A DNA stretch of 64,000 bases, from contig NZ_JANFNY010000006.1 of the NCBI RefSeq assembly GCF_024437745.1, forward strand, positions 35,007 through 99,006, given 5' to 3'. The notes under the pieces were generated by a model. It was given only the letters and a program-made list of their open reading frames with translations, ran no database searches and had not been told where the DNA came from. The translations under genes and the position numbers were made by a program. Source of the stretch: Roseomonas sp. GC11 (GTDB lineage: Bacteria; Pseudomonadota; Alphaproteobacteria; Acetobacterales; Acetobacteraceae). Shown piece by piece: positions 1-7,997 of the stretch (position 1 is its first letter; every line of letters begins with the position of its first letter).

Positions 1-409
1 GATAGGGGTCGAGCGCCAGGGAAAGCTGCTCGGCCAGGGCCTCGCCCAGCTCCATCACCCCGTTCTCGTCGGCGTGGATTTCGTCGGGGCCTTCCGGGTC
101 GTCGGAGAAATCCGCCTCGGCGGGGAGGAAACGCAGATCCACCGCCTCCTCCACCTGCTGCGTCACCGGCTCCAGCGTCACCACGCAGGCCTGCACCACC
201 CGGGCGCGCAGCGTGCCGCGGATGCGGATGGCGCCGCCCCGCTCCTGCCGCATCTCCAGCTCGGCGCTGAAGGCATCGATGGCGGGAATGCCGAAGCGCG
301 CGGCCAGGGCGGCGCACTCCGCCGCCTTCGCCTCCACCAGCTGGCGGCGGCCATCGGGGCCAACGGCCACCCAGGGCAGGGTGCGCGAGAATTCCAGGTT
401 CTCCGTCAT
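1..409 (-). CDS. YceD family protein (DUF177), 3' end cut by window
   Basis: The minus-strand frame opens with an ATG at 409 and runs off the window start, so about 136 residues are visible. The protein begins MTENLEFSRTLPW and has the YceD/DUF177 pattern: a central stretch with VVTLEPV around residue 75, then an acidic run with LRFLPAE. Members usually sit just upstream of rpmF or plsX and are linked to 23S rRNA or ribosomal protein handling, but the function is poorly defined. The ATG overlaps the TGA of the upstream chaperone gene by 4 nt (ATGA), so the two are likely translationally coupled. The C-terminus is not in the window. Confidence 0.85.
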   Translation of the reverse strand, partial: MTENLEFSRTLPWVAVGPDGRRQLVEAKAAECAALAARFGIPAIDAFSAELEMRQERGGAIRIRGTLRARVVQACVVTLEPVTQQVEEAVDLRFLPAEADFSDDPEGPDEIHADENGVMELGEALAEQLSLALDPY

Positions 410-960
410 GCGGGGTCCTCCTCCGGCGCGGGGAAGCGGGCGGTGCCGCGCGCCAGGTCATCCAGGGTTTGCGCCGCCAGGGCGGCATCAATGCGGAAGG
501 CCAGCGCCGCCAGGGCCACCGGGCCGGGGGCCGTGGCCTCCTGCCCGCCGCGCCAGACATTGCGGGCCAGCGCCAGGGCCAGCGCCGCCGCGTCCCCGGC
601 GGCCAGCGGCGCCTCATAGGCCTGGGCGCGGCCGTGGAAGGCCTCCCACATGTTCTTCACCCGCTTGGCGATGGACATGTCACCCACCCCCATCTCCCGC
701 AGGTTGAAATCCATGTCGGCGAACATGGCGTCGAACACCGCCTGGGCCAGGGCGGCGCCGCGCGGGTCGGCATCCCTGTGCAGGCGCCGGATCAGCAGCG
801 CGACATGCAGGCCGATCAGGTCGAAGCGCCCATCCAGCGTGTCCGCCACGCCGAGCGTGGTGAAAAAGGCCGGGTGGCGGGCGGCGCGCACGGCGGCGCC
901 GTAGAGTTCAAAGCCCTGCCGCTCATGCGGCTTGCGGCGGAACAGGCCGAACAGGCCCAT
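406..960 (-). CDS. ubiquinol-cytochrome c chaperone (CBP3/UQCC1-like)
   Basis: 184 residues beginning MGLFGLFRRK. The frame stays open upstream to 1635, but that part is the shadow of bamE, and the ATG at 960 fits family start sites. The LADTLDGRFDLIGLHVALLIRRL-type region around residues 35-60, the MFADMDFNLREMGVGDM segment near residue 95 and the following KRVKNMWEAF are typical of Ubiq_cyt_C_chap proteins, which help assemble cytochrome b into the bc1 complex. In alphaproteobacteria this gene is commonly found between bamE and yceD, as here. bamE is divergent, with 144 nt between the two starts. Confidence 0.88.
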   Translation of the reverse strand: MGLFGLFRRKPHERQGFELYGAAVRAARHPAFFTTLGVADTLDGRFDLIGLHVALLIRRLHRDADPRGAALAQAVFDAMFADMDFNLREMGVGDMSIAKRVKNMWEAFHGRAQAYEAPLAAGDAAALALALARNVWRGGQEATAPGPVALAALAFRIDAALAAQTLDDLARGTARFPAPEEDPA

Positions 961-1104
961 GGTCGGACGGCTCCCTGGCTGGCGCACGCAGGCGCCGGTT
1001 GACCCCGCTGCGGGGCGGTGGCAATCGGTCCTGCAGATGGACCGCATCCCCGCGCCGGTCAATCCGACCGCGTGGGGCCCTGGCCAAGAGGAATCCGGGC
1101 GCCC

Positions 1105-1629
1105 GTGACTCGCAGCGACAATCCCCGCAGCCTTGCCCGCCCGCCGCGCCTGCGCGCCGCGTTGCTGGCCCTGACCCTCGCCCTGCCCGCCGCCGGCTGC
1201 TCCTTGTTCGAGGCGCCCCCGGTCCAGCGCGGCAACAAGGCCGATCCGGACCTCCTCGCCCAGCTCACGCCGGGGGTGCAGACCCAGGCCGATGTCCAGT
1301 CCCTGCTCGGCCCGCCGACCTCCACCGGCACCTTCGACCGGACGAACTGGTATTACATCAGCTCCGTCACCCGCATGCGCCCGGGCACCAAGGGCGCGGT
1401 GGAGGAACGCCGTGTCGTCGCCCTCACCTTCGACGAGCGCGGCGTGCTCCGGCAGATCCGCGAGCTCGGTGAGAAAGACATGAACGACAATGTCGGCATG
1501 GTCGAGCGCACCACCCCCGTACCGGGCACCGAGCGCACCGTCCTCCAGGCGCTGTTCGGCAATATCGGCCGCATCGGCGCCGGCAACATGGGCAGTGAGC
1601 AGGGTCCCGGCACCGGTCCGGGACGCTGA
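1105..1629 (+). CDS. bamE: outer membrane protein assembly factor BamE (SmpA/OmlA) lipoprotein
   Basis: 174 residues from a GTG at 1105, which has a GAGGA about 12 nt upstream. The open frame extends to 1018, but that would put a long arginine-rich leader before the signal peptide. A hydrophobic segment (ALLALTLALPAAGC) ends in a lipobox with Cys at about residue 32, so this is an outer-membrane lipoprotein. The mature part has the SmpA/OmlA core: LAQLTPGVQTQADVQSLLG, then WYYISS and a VVALTFDERGVL strand. It is a predicted subunit of the beta-barrel assembly (BAM) complex. The C-terminal tail of about 30 residues is Gly-rich. The start choice is less certain than the identity. Confidence 0.88.
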   Translation: MTRSDNPRSLARPPRLRAALLALTLALPAAGCSLFEAPPVQRGNKADPDLLAQLTPGVQTQADVQSLLGPPTSTGTFDRTNWYYISSVTRMRPGTKGAVEERRVVALTFDERGVLRQIRELGEKDMNDNVGMVERTTPVPGTERTVLQALFGNIGRIGAGNMGSEQGPGTGPGR

Positions 1630-1643
1630 TTTCATAGTTTAGA

Positions 1644-1770
1644 TAAAGAATCTTCTTTTTCTAAAGAAAAAGAAGCAAAAAGATTTTTTCCGTTTGGCGT
1701 CCCGCCTCAGGCCCGAGGCGGGACGCTTTCTGAAAAAGTTTTTTGGTTCTTTTTTTCAAAAAAGAACCTT
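1644..1770. repeat. compound hairpin repeat (family A) at convergent junction
   Basis: Three hairpins in series between the stops of bamE and the MFS gene. They are an AT-rich CTTCTTTTTC stem (1652-1675), a perfect 12-bp GC stem GCGTCCCGCCTC / GAGGCGGGACGC (1697-1726, loop 6) and a perfect 11-bp stem GGTTCTTTTTT / AAAAAAGAACC (1745-1768, loop 2). The placement and symmetry fit a bidirectional intrinsic terminator. The same modules recur at most other convergent junctions in the window. Confidence 0.8.
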
Positions 1771-1786
1771 TCTCTCTCGTCTTTTC

Positions 1787-2989
1787 TTACGCCACGGCCC
1801 GCCGCCGCCCCTGCAGCATCACCAGCAGCAGGGCCAGCCCGATGGCGGGCAGCAGCAGGATGTTCAGCGTCGTCCAGCCCGCCACCTCGTGGATGGCGCC
1901 GGAGGCCAGCGCCGTGCAGGCCACCGTGCCGAAGACGATGAAGTCATTGGCCGCCTGGGCGCGCACGCGCTCTTCCGGCCGGTGCGCCTCGGCCAGCAGG
2001 TTGGTGGCGCCGACGAACATGAAGTTCCAGCCCACGCCCAGCAGCATCAGCGCGGCGCCGAAATTGGCGAAATCCTGCCCCGACAGCCCCACCGCGACAC
2101 AGGCGAGGTTCAGCACCGCCCCCGCCGCGATCACCCGCCGCGCGCCGAAGCGCCCGATCAGCCGCCCGGTGACGAAGCCCGGCGCGAACATCGAGACGGC
2201 ATGCATCTGGATCACCGTCGCGCTGGCGGCGATGCCGAAGCCGCAGAGCTGCATCTCCAGCGGGGTGGAGGTCATCACCAGATTCATCGTGCCATAGGCC
2301 ATGGCGCCGGTGACGGCGGCGATGAGGAAATCCGGCCGGCGCAGGATCTCGCGGAGCGGCGTCGCCACCTTGGGCCGCGGCGGCGCCGGCGGCAGCGTCG
2401 CCCGCGACAGCAGCGTCATGCACACCAGCGGCAGCAGCGCCAGGATCATATAGGTGCCGAGGAAGGTGAAGGGCGGGATCATCTCCCGCGAATGCTTCAC
2501 CAGTTCCGGCCCGAAGATGGCCGAGAGCACGCCCCCCGCCATCACCAGCGAGACGGCGCGCGGGCGGTAGGCCGGGGTGGCCACCTCCGCCGCCGCGAAG
2601 CGGTAATGCTGGGAAATGCCGAAGCCCAGCCCGGCCGGCACCGCGCCAAGGCAGTAGAGCGCGAAATTGCCGTGCCACACGCCGAGCGCGAAGGTCACGC
2701 TGCCCAGGAAGGCGCCGCAGGCACCGAGCAGGAAGCCCGGCTTGCGCCCCAGCCGCGCGAAGACGAGGCCGGCGGGGATGGAGGCCGCCATCGTCGCCGC
2801 CATCTGCATGGCCATGGGCAGGGTGGCCAGGGCCTTGTCCGTGGCCAGGCTGTGGCCGATCAGGGCGGACATCGCCACCTGCCCCACCGTGCTCGCCTGC
2901 ATCAGCGCCTGGCAGAGGAACATCAGCCAGACATTCTTCCGCATGGCCGCCGCGGCCTCCGCCGTCTGTCCGGCCTCGTGAACTGTCAT
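1787..2989 (-). CDS. MFS transporter
   Basis: 400 residues from an ATG at 2989 that overlaps the thiL TGA (TGATG), with GGAG about 10 nt upstream. An in-frame ATG at 3004 is possible but has its purine-rich site directly abutting it. The sequence shows about 12 hydrophobic segments, a basic LGRKPG loop after the second or third helix, and a second-half counterpart IGRFGARR. It belongs to the major facilitator superfamily with no substrate indicated. The C-terminus is basic (QGRRRAVA). Its position at the end of the rib-nusB-thiL run suggests co-transcription with thiL, but gives no hint of substrate. Confidence 0.82.
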   Translation of the reverse strand: MTVHEAGQTAEAAAAMRKNVWLMFLCQALMQASTVGQVAMSALIGHSLATDKALATLPMAMQMAATMAASIPAGLVFARLGRKPGFLLGACGAFLGSVTFALGVWHGNFALYCLGAVPAGLGFGISQHYRFAAAEVATPAYRPRAVSLVMAGGVLSAIFGPELVKHSREMIPPFTFLGTYMILALLPLVCMTLLSRATLPPAPPRPKVATPLREILRRPDFLIAAVTGAMAYGTMNLVMTSTPLEMQLCGFGIAASATVIQMHAVSMFAPGFVTGRLIGRFGARRVIAAGAVLNLACVAVGLSGQDFANFGAALMLLGVGWNFMFVGATNLLAEAHRPEERVRAQAANDFIVFGTVACTALASGAIHEVAGWTTLNILLLPAIGLALLLVMLQGRRRAVA

Positions 2990-3954
2990 CAGAAGTGACT
3001 CCATCCTCCCGGGCCGGGGGGAAGTTCCGCGCCGGCCTCATCCAGCACGGTAACCACCGCCTCGCCCGGCACGAAATGCCCGATGCGGGACACAGCCACG
3101 CCACAGGCGGCGGCGCGGGCGAAAATTTCCGGCGCGGCCCCGGGCGGGGCGGCGAAGAGAAGCTCATAATCATCGCCGCCCGAGAGCAGCTTCGGCAGCG
3201 CCACGGCGCCCGCGGCCACCAGCGCGGCGGCGGGCGGGGAGAGCGGCACATCGGCCGCGCGCAGCACCGCGCCACAGCCACCGGCCCGGCAGAGATGGCC
3301 GAGATCCTGCACCAGCCCGTCCGACACATCCATGGCGGCGCGGGCGAGGCCGGCCAGCGCCTGCCCCAGGGCGAGGCGCGGCCGCGGCAGGCGATAGCGT
3401 GAGGCCAGGAAGCCCCCCGCATCCGCCACCGCGCCGCGCAGCGCCATCAGCCCCAGCGCGCCATCGCCGATACTGCCGGAGACCCACACCTCATCCCCCG
3501 GCCGGGCGCCGGCGCGGCGCAGCGCCTGCCCCGGCGCGACATGGCCGAGGATGGTGAGGGAGAGCGTCACCGGGCCGGGGATGGACACCGTATCGCCGCC
3601 GAGGACGGAGAGGCCGAATTCGCGCTGGTCCTCCGCCAGCCCGGCGGAGAAGGCGGCGAGCCAGGCATCCGGCGTGCCGCGCGGCAGGGCAAGCGTCATC
3701 AGGTAGCCGAGCGGCGCGGCGCCCATGGCGGCGAGGTCGGAGAGGTTCACCCGCAGCAGCTTGCGGCCCAGCGTCTCCGGCGGGTCGTCGGGGAGGAAAT
3801 GCACCCCGGCCACCATCGCATCAGCGGCGAGCACCAGTTCACGGTTGGCGGGGGGGGTCAGGAGCGCGGCGTCGTCCAGCAGGCCCAGCGCGCCGGGGCC
3901 GGCCAGCGGCGCGAAATGGCGCGCGATCAGGGAGAATTCAGCAGGAATGGGCAT
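2989..3954 (-). CDS. thiL: thiamine-monophosphate kinase
   Basis: 321 residues, the usual ThiL length. It phosphorylates thiamine monophosphate to thiamine diphosphate. The N-terminus has the DDAA metal/ATP motif (GLLDDAALL), then VLAADAMVAGVHF, LLRVNLSDLAAMGA and a GGDT motif around residue 120. AMDVSDGL and the SGGDDYELLF motif lie in the C-terminal AIRS-type domain. Start at ATG 3954. The stop overlaps the MFS start. In many alphaproteobacteria thiL follows nusB directly, but here a hairpin repeat of about 140 nt lies between them. Confidence 0.95.
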   Translation of the reverse strand: MPIPAEFSLIARHFAPLAGPGALGLLDDAALLTPPANRELVLAADAMVAGVHFLPDDPPETLGRKLLRVNLSDLAAMGAAPLGYLMTLALPRGTPDAWLAAFSAGLAEDQREFGLSVLGGDTVSIPGPVTLSLTILGHVAPGQALRRAGARPGDEVWVSGSIGDGALGLMALRGAVADAGGFLASRYRLPRPRLALGQALAGLARAAMDVSDGLVQDLGHLCRAGGCGAVLRAADVPLSPPAAALVAAGAVALPKLLSGGDDYELLFAAPPGAAPEIFARAAACGVAVSRIGHFVPGEAVVTVLDEAGAELPPGPGGWSHF

Positions 3955-3965
3955 CGCATGCTCTC

Positions 3966-4080
3966 CAGGTGGCCTTGAGGGGGCTTTGCCCCCTCAACCC
4001 CCCCTTCTTTCCCTTGGGCAGGGGACGGGGTCCCCTGCACCCGCCTTCAGAGTTTGAGAGGGGCGAAGCCCCTCTCATGC
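3966..4080. repeat. GC-rich modular hairpin repeat (family B)
   Basis: Between nusB and thiL. It contains three perfect inverted repeats: TTGAGGGGGC-TTT-GCCCCCTCAA (3975-3997), GCAGGGGA / TCCCCTGC (4018-4038) and GAGAGGGGC-GAA-GCCCCTCTC (4056-4076). The same modules occur near 20.2, 23.6, 25.2, 28.5 and 44.9 kb. A role as terminator or attenuator inside the operon is possible. Confidence 0.8.
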
Positions 4081-4098
4081 AGGCGGTGGCCCGGCTGT

Positions 4099-4608
4099 TC
4101 AGCGCTGGAACTCGGTGGGGCGCAGCGCGCGGGCCATGGCATCCAGCACGCCATTGGCGAAGCGCGGCTCCTCGCCGCTGAAGAAGCCGTGCGCGATGTC
4201 CATGTACTCGTTGATCACCACGCGCGCCGGCGGCTCGGTGCCCGAGGAGAGCTCATAGGCGGCGGCGCGCAGCAGGGCGCGCAGCACGGGGTCGAGCCGC
4301 GCCACCGTCCACTCGCCGGCCAGATGGCCCTGGACGATCTCGTCCAGGCCGTCGGGCTGGCGCGCCACGCCGCGCACCACGCTGGCGAAGAGCGGCACAT
4401 CGGCCAGCGGCACCCGGCCATCCTCGAAGCCCCCGGCATCGGGGCCGATGCGGTAGCGGACGAACTGGTCGATCACCGCCTCCGCCGCCTCGCCGCTCTG
4501 CTCGCTCTGGAACAGCGCCTGGATGGCGGCCACGCGCGAGCCGGTGCGCGGGCGCCCGGCCACCGGCGGGCGCGGCTTCCTGCCGGCAGGAGTCTGGGGC
4601 GCGCTCAT
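4099..4608 (-). CDS. nusB: transcription antitermination factor NusB
   Basis: 169 residues. NusB binds the boxA RNA element with NusE/S10 for rRNA antitermination. The family signature is clear: SRVAAIQALFQ near residue 24, FASVVRGV near 75, LDPVLRALLRAAAYEL near 104, then VVINEYMDIAHGF and FANGVLDAMAR at the C-terminus. The N-terminal 20 residues are a basic, proline-rich extension. The ATG overlaps the ribH stop by 4 nt, the common ribH-nusB arrangement of alphaproteobacteria. Confidence 0.95.
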   Translation of the reverse strand: MSAPQTPAGRKPRPPVAGRPRTGSRVAAIQALFQSEQSGEAAEAVIDQFVRYRIGPDAGGFEDGRVPLADVPLFASVVRGVARQPDGLDEIVQGHLAGEWTVARLDPVLRALLRAAAYELSSGTEPPARVVINEYMDIAHGFFSGEEPRFANGVLDAMARALRPTEFQR

Positions 4609-5087
4609 GCCTGCCCCCAGCGGCGCGCCAGCGCGATCTGCTGCAGCAGGGCGTGCACCGCCTCCGCCCCCTTGTTGTGGCGGTCATCGGCGCTGCGCGC
4701 CTCGGCCTGGGCCAGGCTCTCCACCGTCAGCAGGCCGAAGCCGAGCGGGGCGCCCGTCTCGCCGCTGATGTCCATCACGCCCTGGCACACGGCCTCGCAG
4801 ATGAACTGGTAGTGGTCGGTCTCGCCCTTCACCACGCAGCCGAGCAGCAGGAAGCCGTCCCAGCCCGGGGCCACCTTCAGCGCCATGCGCAGCGCCGCCG
4901 GCAGCTCGAAGGCGCCGGCGACATCGACCACCTCCAGCGTGGCGCCGATCTCGGCCAGGATCTTCTCGGCGCCACGGCGCATGCCGCCCACGACGCCGTC
5001 ATAATACGGCGCCTGGATCAGCAGGATGCGCGGCGCGGGGCCGGGGATGGCGGGGGTCGCGCGTTCCGGCGCGTCGGCGGTGCTCAT
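4605..5087 (-). CDS. ribH: 6,7-dimethyl-8-ribityllumazine synthase
   Basis: 160 residues from the ATG at 5087. The frame is open to 5516, but that part shadows ribB. It condenses 3,4-dihydroxy-2-butanone 4-phosphate with the ribitylaminouracil intermediate. Recognisable elements are the N-terminal PYYDGVVGGM strand, VAGAFELPAALRMAL (residues about 56-70), GCVVKGETDHYQFICEAV and the catalytic His region, then FGLLTVESLAQAEARS and NKGAEAVHALL. The start overlaps the ribB stop by 4 nt (ATGA). It follows the other riboflavin genes in pathway order. Confidence 0.95.
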   Translation of the reverse strand: MSTADAPERATPAIPGPAPRILLIQAPYYDGVVGGMRRGAEKILAEIGATLEVVDVAGAFELPAALRMALKVAPGWDGFLLLGCVVKGETDHYQFICEAVCQGVMDISGETGAPLGFGLLTVESLAQAEARSADDRHNKGAEAVHALLQQIALARRWGQA

Positions 5088-6211
5088 GCGGCGCCTTCTT
5101 CCTCGATGGGCCGGCTCTCGGACACGGTCAGGCCATAGCCCTCCAGTCCGACGATGGCCTTGGGGTGGTTGGTCAACAGGACCATGTCCTTGACGCCAAG
5201 ATCCGCCAGGATCTGGGCGCCGATGCCGTAGTCGCGCAGCTCCGGCGGCGCGCTGCGGTCCCGCCGGGCGCGGATGCGCTCCGACAGGGCGGTGGGCTTC
5301 ACGTCGCGGATCAGCACCACCACGCCGCGCCCTTCCTGGGCGATGGCGCGCATGGCGCTGTGCAGCTCGGCCGAGCCGCTGGTGCCCACGATATCGGCGA
5401 AGAGGTTGACGGCGTGCATGCGCACCGGCACCGGGCCGGGGCGCGCCAGGTCGCCCTTCACCAGCGCGACATGCTCGCCATATTCCTGCGTGTTGGCATA
5501 GACGACGACGCGCCATTCCCCGCCGGGCAGGTCGGCCAGGCGGTTTTCCTCCACCCGCTTCACCAGCCGCTCGGTGCGGCGGCGGTAGCCGATGAGGTCG
5601 GCGATGGTGCCGAGCTTCAGCCCGTGATGCTGGGCGAAGGCCACGAGGTCCGGCATGCGGGCCATGGTGCCGTCGTCATTCATGATCTCGCAGATCACGC
5701 CGGCCGGGTTCAGCCCGGCGAGGCGGGCGAAATCCACCGCCGCCTCGGTATGGCCGGCGCGCACCAGCGTGCCGCCCTCCCGCGCCACCAGCGGGAAGAC
5801 ATGGCCCGGCGTCACGATCTGCTCGCGCCCCGCCTCGGGGTTGATCGCCACCGCCACGGTGCGGGCGCGGTCGGCGGCGGAAATGCCGGTCGTCACCCCT
5901 TCCCGCGCCTCGATCGAGACGGTGAAGGCGGTCTGGTGCCGGGTGCCGTTGCTCTGCGCCATCAGCGGCAGGCCGAGCTGCTCCACCCGCGTCCGCGTCA
6001 TGGCGAGGCAGATCAGCCCGCGCGCGTGGCGGGCCATGAAGTTGATGGCATCCGGCGTGGCGAACTGCGCGGGGATGACGAGGTCGCCCTCATTCTCCCG
6101 GTCCTCGTCATCGACGAGGATGAACATGCGGCCGCGCCGCGCCTCCTCCAGCAGCTCCTCGGTGGGGCTGAGGAATTCGGCGAAGGAGGTGCGCTGGGTC
6201 AGGACGGTCAT
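5084..6211 (-). CDS. ribB: RibBX-type 3,4-dihydroxy-2-butanone-4-phosphate synthase with degenerate GTP cyclohydrolase II domain
   Basis: 375 residues. Residues about 12-210 are a complete DHBP synthase domain: the acidic metal loop DDEDRENEGDLV, TPGHVFPL and RAGHTEAAVD are present. Residues about 215-370 match the fold of GTP cyclohydrolase II (YGEHVALVKGDL, then DYGIGAQILADLGV and GLEGYGL). However, the zinc-binding Cys stretch expected after EHVALV is replaced by VRMHAVNLFADIVG with no cysteine, and the GTP-binding LRxEGRGIGL motif is eroded. This domain is therefore unlikely to hydrolyse GTP. Such RibBX proteins are known in alphaproteobacteria, which implies another ribA in the genome. 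Coupled by 4-nt overlaps on both sides. Confidence 0.9.
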   Translation of the reverse strand: MTVLTQRTSFAEFLSPTEELLEEARRGRMFILVDDEDRENEGDLVIPAQFATPDAINFMARHARGLICLAMTRTRVEQLGLPLMAQSNGTRHQTAFTVSIEAREGVTTGISAADRARTVAVAINPEAGREQIVTPGHVFPLVAREGGTLVRAGHTEAAVDFARLAGLNPAGVICEIMNDDGTMARMPDLVAFAQHHGLKLGTIADLIGYRRRTERLVKRVEENRLADLPGGEWRVVVYANTQEYGEHVALVKGDLARPGPVPVRMHAVNLFADIVGTSGSAELHSAMRAIAQEGRGVVVLIRDVKPTALSERIRARRDRSAPPELRDYGIGAQILADLGVKDMVLLTNHPKAIVGLEGYGLTVSESRPIEEEGAA

Positions 6212-6825
6212 GCGGAGTGCTCCCCCACCTCGAATTCACGGAGCCGGGCGACGTAGCGCGCCAGCATGTCGATCTCGATATTCACCCGGTCGCCGGCGGC
6301 GAGGCCGCCCAGCGTCGTCACCTGCGCCGTGTGCGGGATGAGGTTCACGCCGAAGGCCGTGCCCTCCACCGCGTTCACGGTGAGGGAGACGCCCTCGATG
6401 GTGACCGAGCCCTTGGGCGCGACGAAGCGCGCCAGCGCCGCCGGCAGCCGCACGGTGAGGCGCAGCGAGCCATTCTCCGGCGTGGCCGAGACCACCTCGC
6501 CCACGCCATCGACATGGCCGGAGACGACATGGCCGCCAAGCTCATCGCCCATGCGCAGCGCGCGCTCAAGGTTGATGGCGGCGCCCGGCCGCCAGGCGCC
6601 GAGCGTGGTCTTGCCCAGCGTCTCGGCCGAGACCTCGACGGTGAAGCGGTCCGCCTCGCGCGTGATCACCGTCAGGCAGCAGCCGGAACAGGCGATGGAG
6701 GCCCCGATGGCCGCGCCCTCCAGCCAGCCCTCGGGCGTGGCGATGACGAGGCGCATATCCTGCCCCCCGCCGATCGGCGCGACCGCGGCGACCTCGCCCT
6801 TCGCGGTGATGATTCCGGTGAACAT
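6208..6825 (-). CDS. ribE: riboflavin synthase, alpha subunit
   Basis: 205 residues beginning MFTGIITAKGEV, the canonical start. It has two lumazine-binding repeats, residues about 1-97 and 98-195, with the pair IACSGCCLTV and VTIEGVSLTVN and the GHVVSGHVDG motif that opens the second repeat. It dismutates two lumazine molecules to riboflavin. Length is normal. The stop overlaps the ribB ATG by 4 nt, and its own ATG is 2 nt after the ribD stop. Confidence 0.95.
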   Translation of the reverse strand: MFTGIITAKGEVAAVAPIGGGQDMRLVIATPEGWLEGAAIGASIACSGCCLTVITREADRFTVEVSAETLGKTTLGAWRPGAAINLERALRMGDELGGHVVSGHVDGVGEVVSATPENGSLRLTVRLPAALARFVAPKGSVTIEGVSLTVNAVEGTAFGVNLIPHTAQVTTLGGLAAGDRVNIEIDMLARYVARLREFEVGEHSA

Positions 6826-6827
6826 GC

Positions 6828-7997
6828 TCAGGCGGCCCCCATCTCGCTTTCGCTCATCCTGCTGTCCGCGAGCGATTCATACTCGCTCAGCAGGTCCGCC
6901 CCGGCGGTGGCCAGGGTGGTGCGGCGATATCTGGGCATGGCCGACAAAAGCTCCAGCGGCAAGGCGTCCAGCGCGGGCCTGCCATCGCCGCCGATCAGGC
7001 CGGGGGCGTGGAACCAGGCCAGCCGGTCCACCAGCCCGGCACGCAGCAGCGCCGCCGCCAGCGCCGCGCCGCCCTCGGCCAGCACGCGCGTCAGGCCGCG
7101 CGCGGCCAGGGCGCGCAGCAGCGCCGCCGGGTCGAGGCCGGGATGGCCCTCCGCCTCGGGAACCTCGATGATCTCGGCCCCGGCGGCGCGCAGCGGCGCC
7201 AGCAGGGCCTCCGGGTGGCCCGGGCGCGTCGCCACCCAGACGGGGCCGCCGCCCGCGCGCAGCATGCGCGCCGTGGCGGGCAGGCGCAGCCGGGCATCCG
7301 CCACCACCCGCACCGTCGGCACCGGGGTGAAGCCGGGGAGGCGGCAGGAGAGGTCCGGGTCATCGGCCAGCGCCGTGCCGCTGCCCACCAGCACGGCATC
7401 GTGCCGGCCGCGCAGGGCATGGGCGGCGCGGCGCGCCTCCGGCCCGGTGATCCACTGGCTCTCGCCGGCGCGGGTGGCGATGCGGCCATCCAGCGTGGTG
7501 GCCAGCTTCAGCGTCAGCAGCGGCAGGTTCCGCGTCAGCCGCTTGAGGAAGCCGGCATTCAGCGCCCGCGCCTCCGCCTCCAGCAGCCCGGTGGAGACGG
7601 CGATGCCGGCGGCGCGCAGCCGGGCGATGCCGCCGCCATCGACGCGCGGATCCGGGTCGCGCAGGGCGATGACGACGCGCGCCACCCCGGCGGCCACCAG
7701 CGCATCGGCGCAGGGCGGCGTGCGGCCCCAGTGGCAGCAGGGCTCCAGCGTGACATAGGCGGTGGCGCCGCGCGCGGCGGCGCCGGCCCGGGCCAGGGCC
7801 TCCGTCTCCGCATGCGGGCGGCCGCCGGGGGCGGTCCAGCCGCGCCCCACCACCTGCCCGTCCGCCGCCACGATGACGCAGCCCACCGAGGGGTTGGGCC
7901 AGGTATTGCCCAGCCCGCGCGCCGCCAGCGCCAGGGCGGCGCGCATATGCGCCGTGTCCTCCACGCTGTGGCGGGCCTGGGCGGGCAGCGCGTTCAT
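6828..7997 (-). CDS. ribD: bifunctional diaminohydroxyphosphoribosylaminopyrimidine deaminase / 5-amino-6-(5-phosphoribosylamino)uracil reductase
   Basis: 389 residues from the ATG at 7997, which forms TGATG with the upstream acetyltransferase stop (a GTG at 8000 is in frame but less likely). The N-terminal cytidine-deaminase-like domain has PNPSVGCVIV, the zinc motif HAETEAL and PCCHWGRTPPCADAL. The C-terminal reductase domain has LKLATTLDGRIATRAGESQWITG and VLAEGGAALAAALL. It catalyses the second and third steps of riboflavin synthesis. Length is slightly longer than average because of Ala/Arg-rich inserts. Confidence 0.95.
   Translation of the reverse strand: MNALPAQARHSVEDTAHMRAALALAARGLGNTWPNPSVGCVIVAADGQVVGRGWTAPGGRPHAETEALARAGAAARGATAYVTLEPCCHWGRTPPCADALVAAGVARVVIALRDPDPRVDGGGIARLRAAGIAVSTGLLEAEARALNAGFLKRLTRNLPLLTLKLATTLDGRIATRAGESQWITGPEARRAAHALRGRHDAVLVGSGTALADDPDLSCRLPGFTPVPTVRVVADARLRLPATARMLRAGGGPVWVATRPGHPEALLAPLRAAGAEIIEVPEAEGHPGLDPAALLRALAARGLTRVLAEGGAALAAALLRAGLVDRLAWFHAPGLIGGDGRPALDALPLELLSAMPRYRRTTLATAGADLLSEYESLADSRMSESEMGAA

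Noticed and set aside
1694..2998. Long plus-strand open frames opposite the MFS gene and many other genes
   Set aside because: High GC makes antisense frames open by chance. These are His/Arg/Gly-rich, have no family features, and lie opposite clearly coding sequence.
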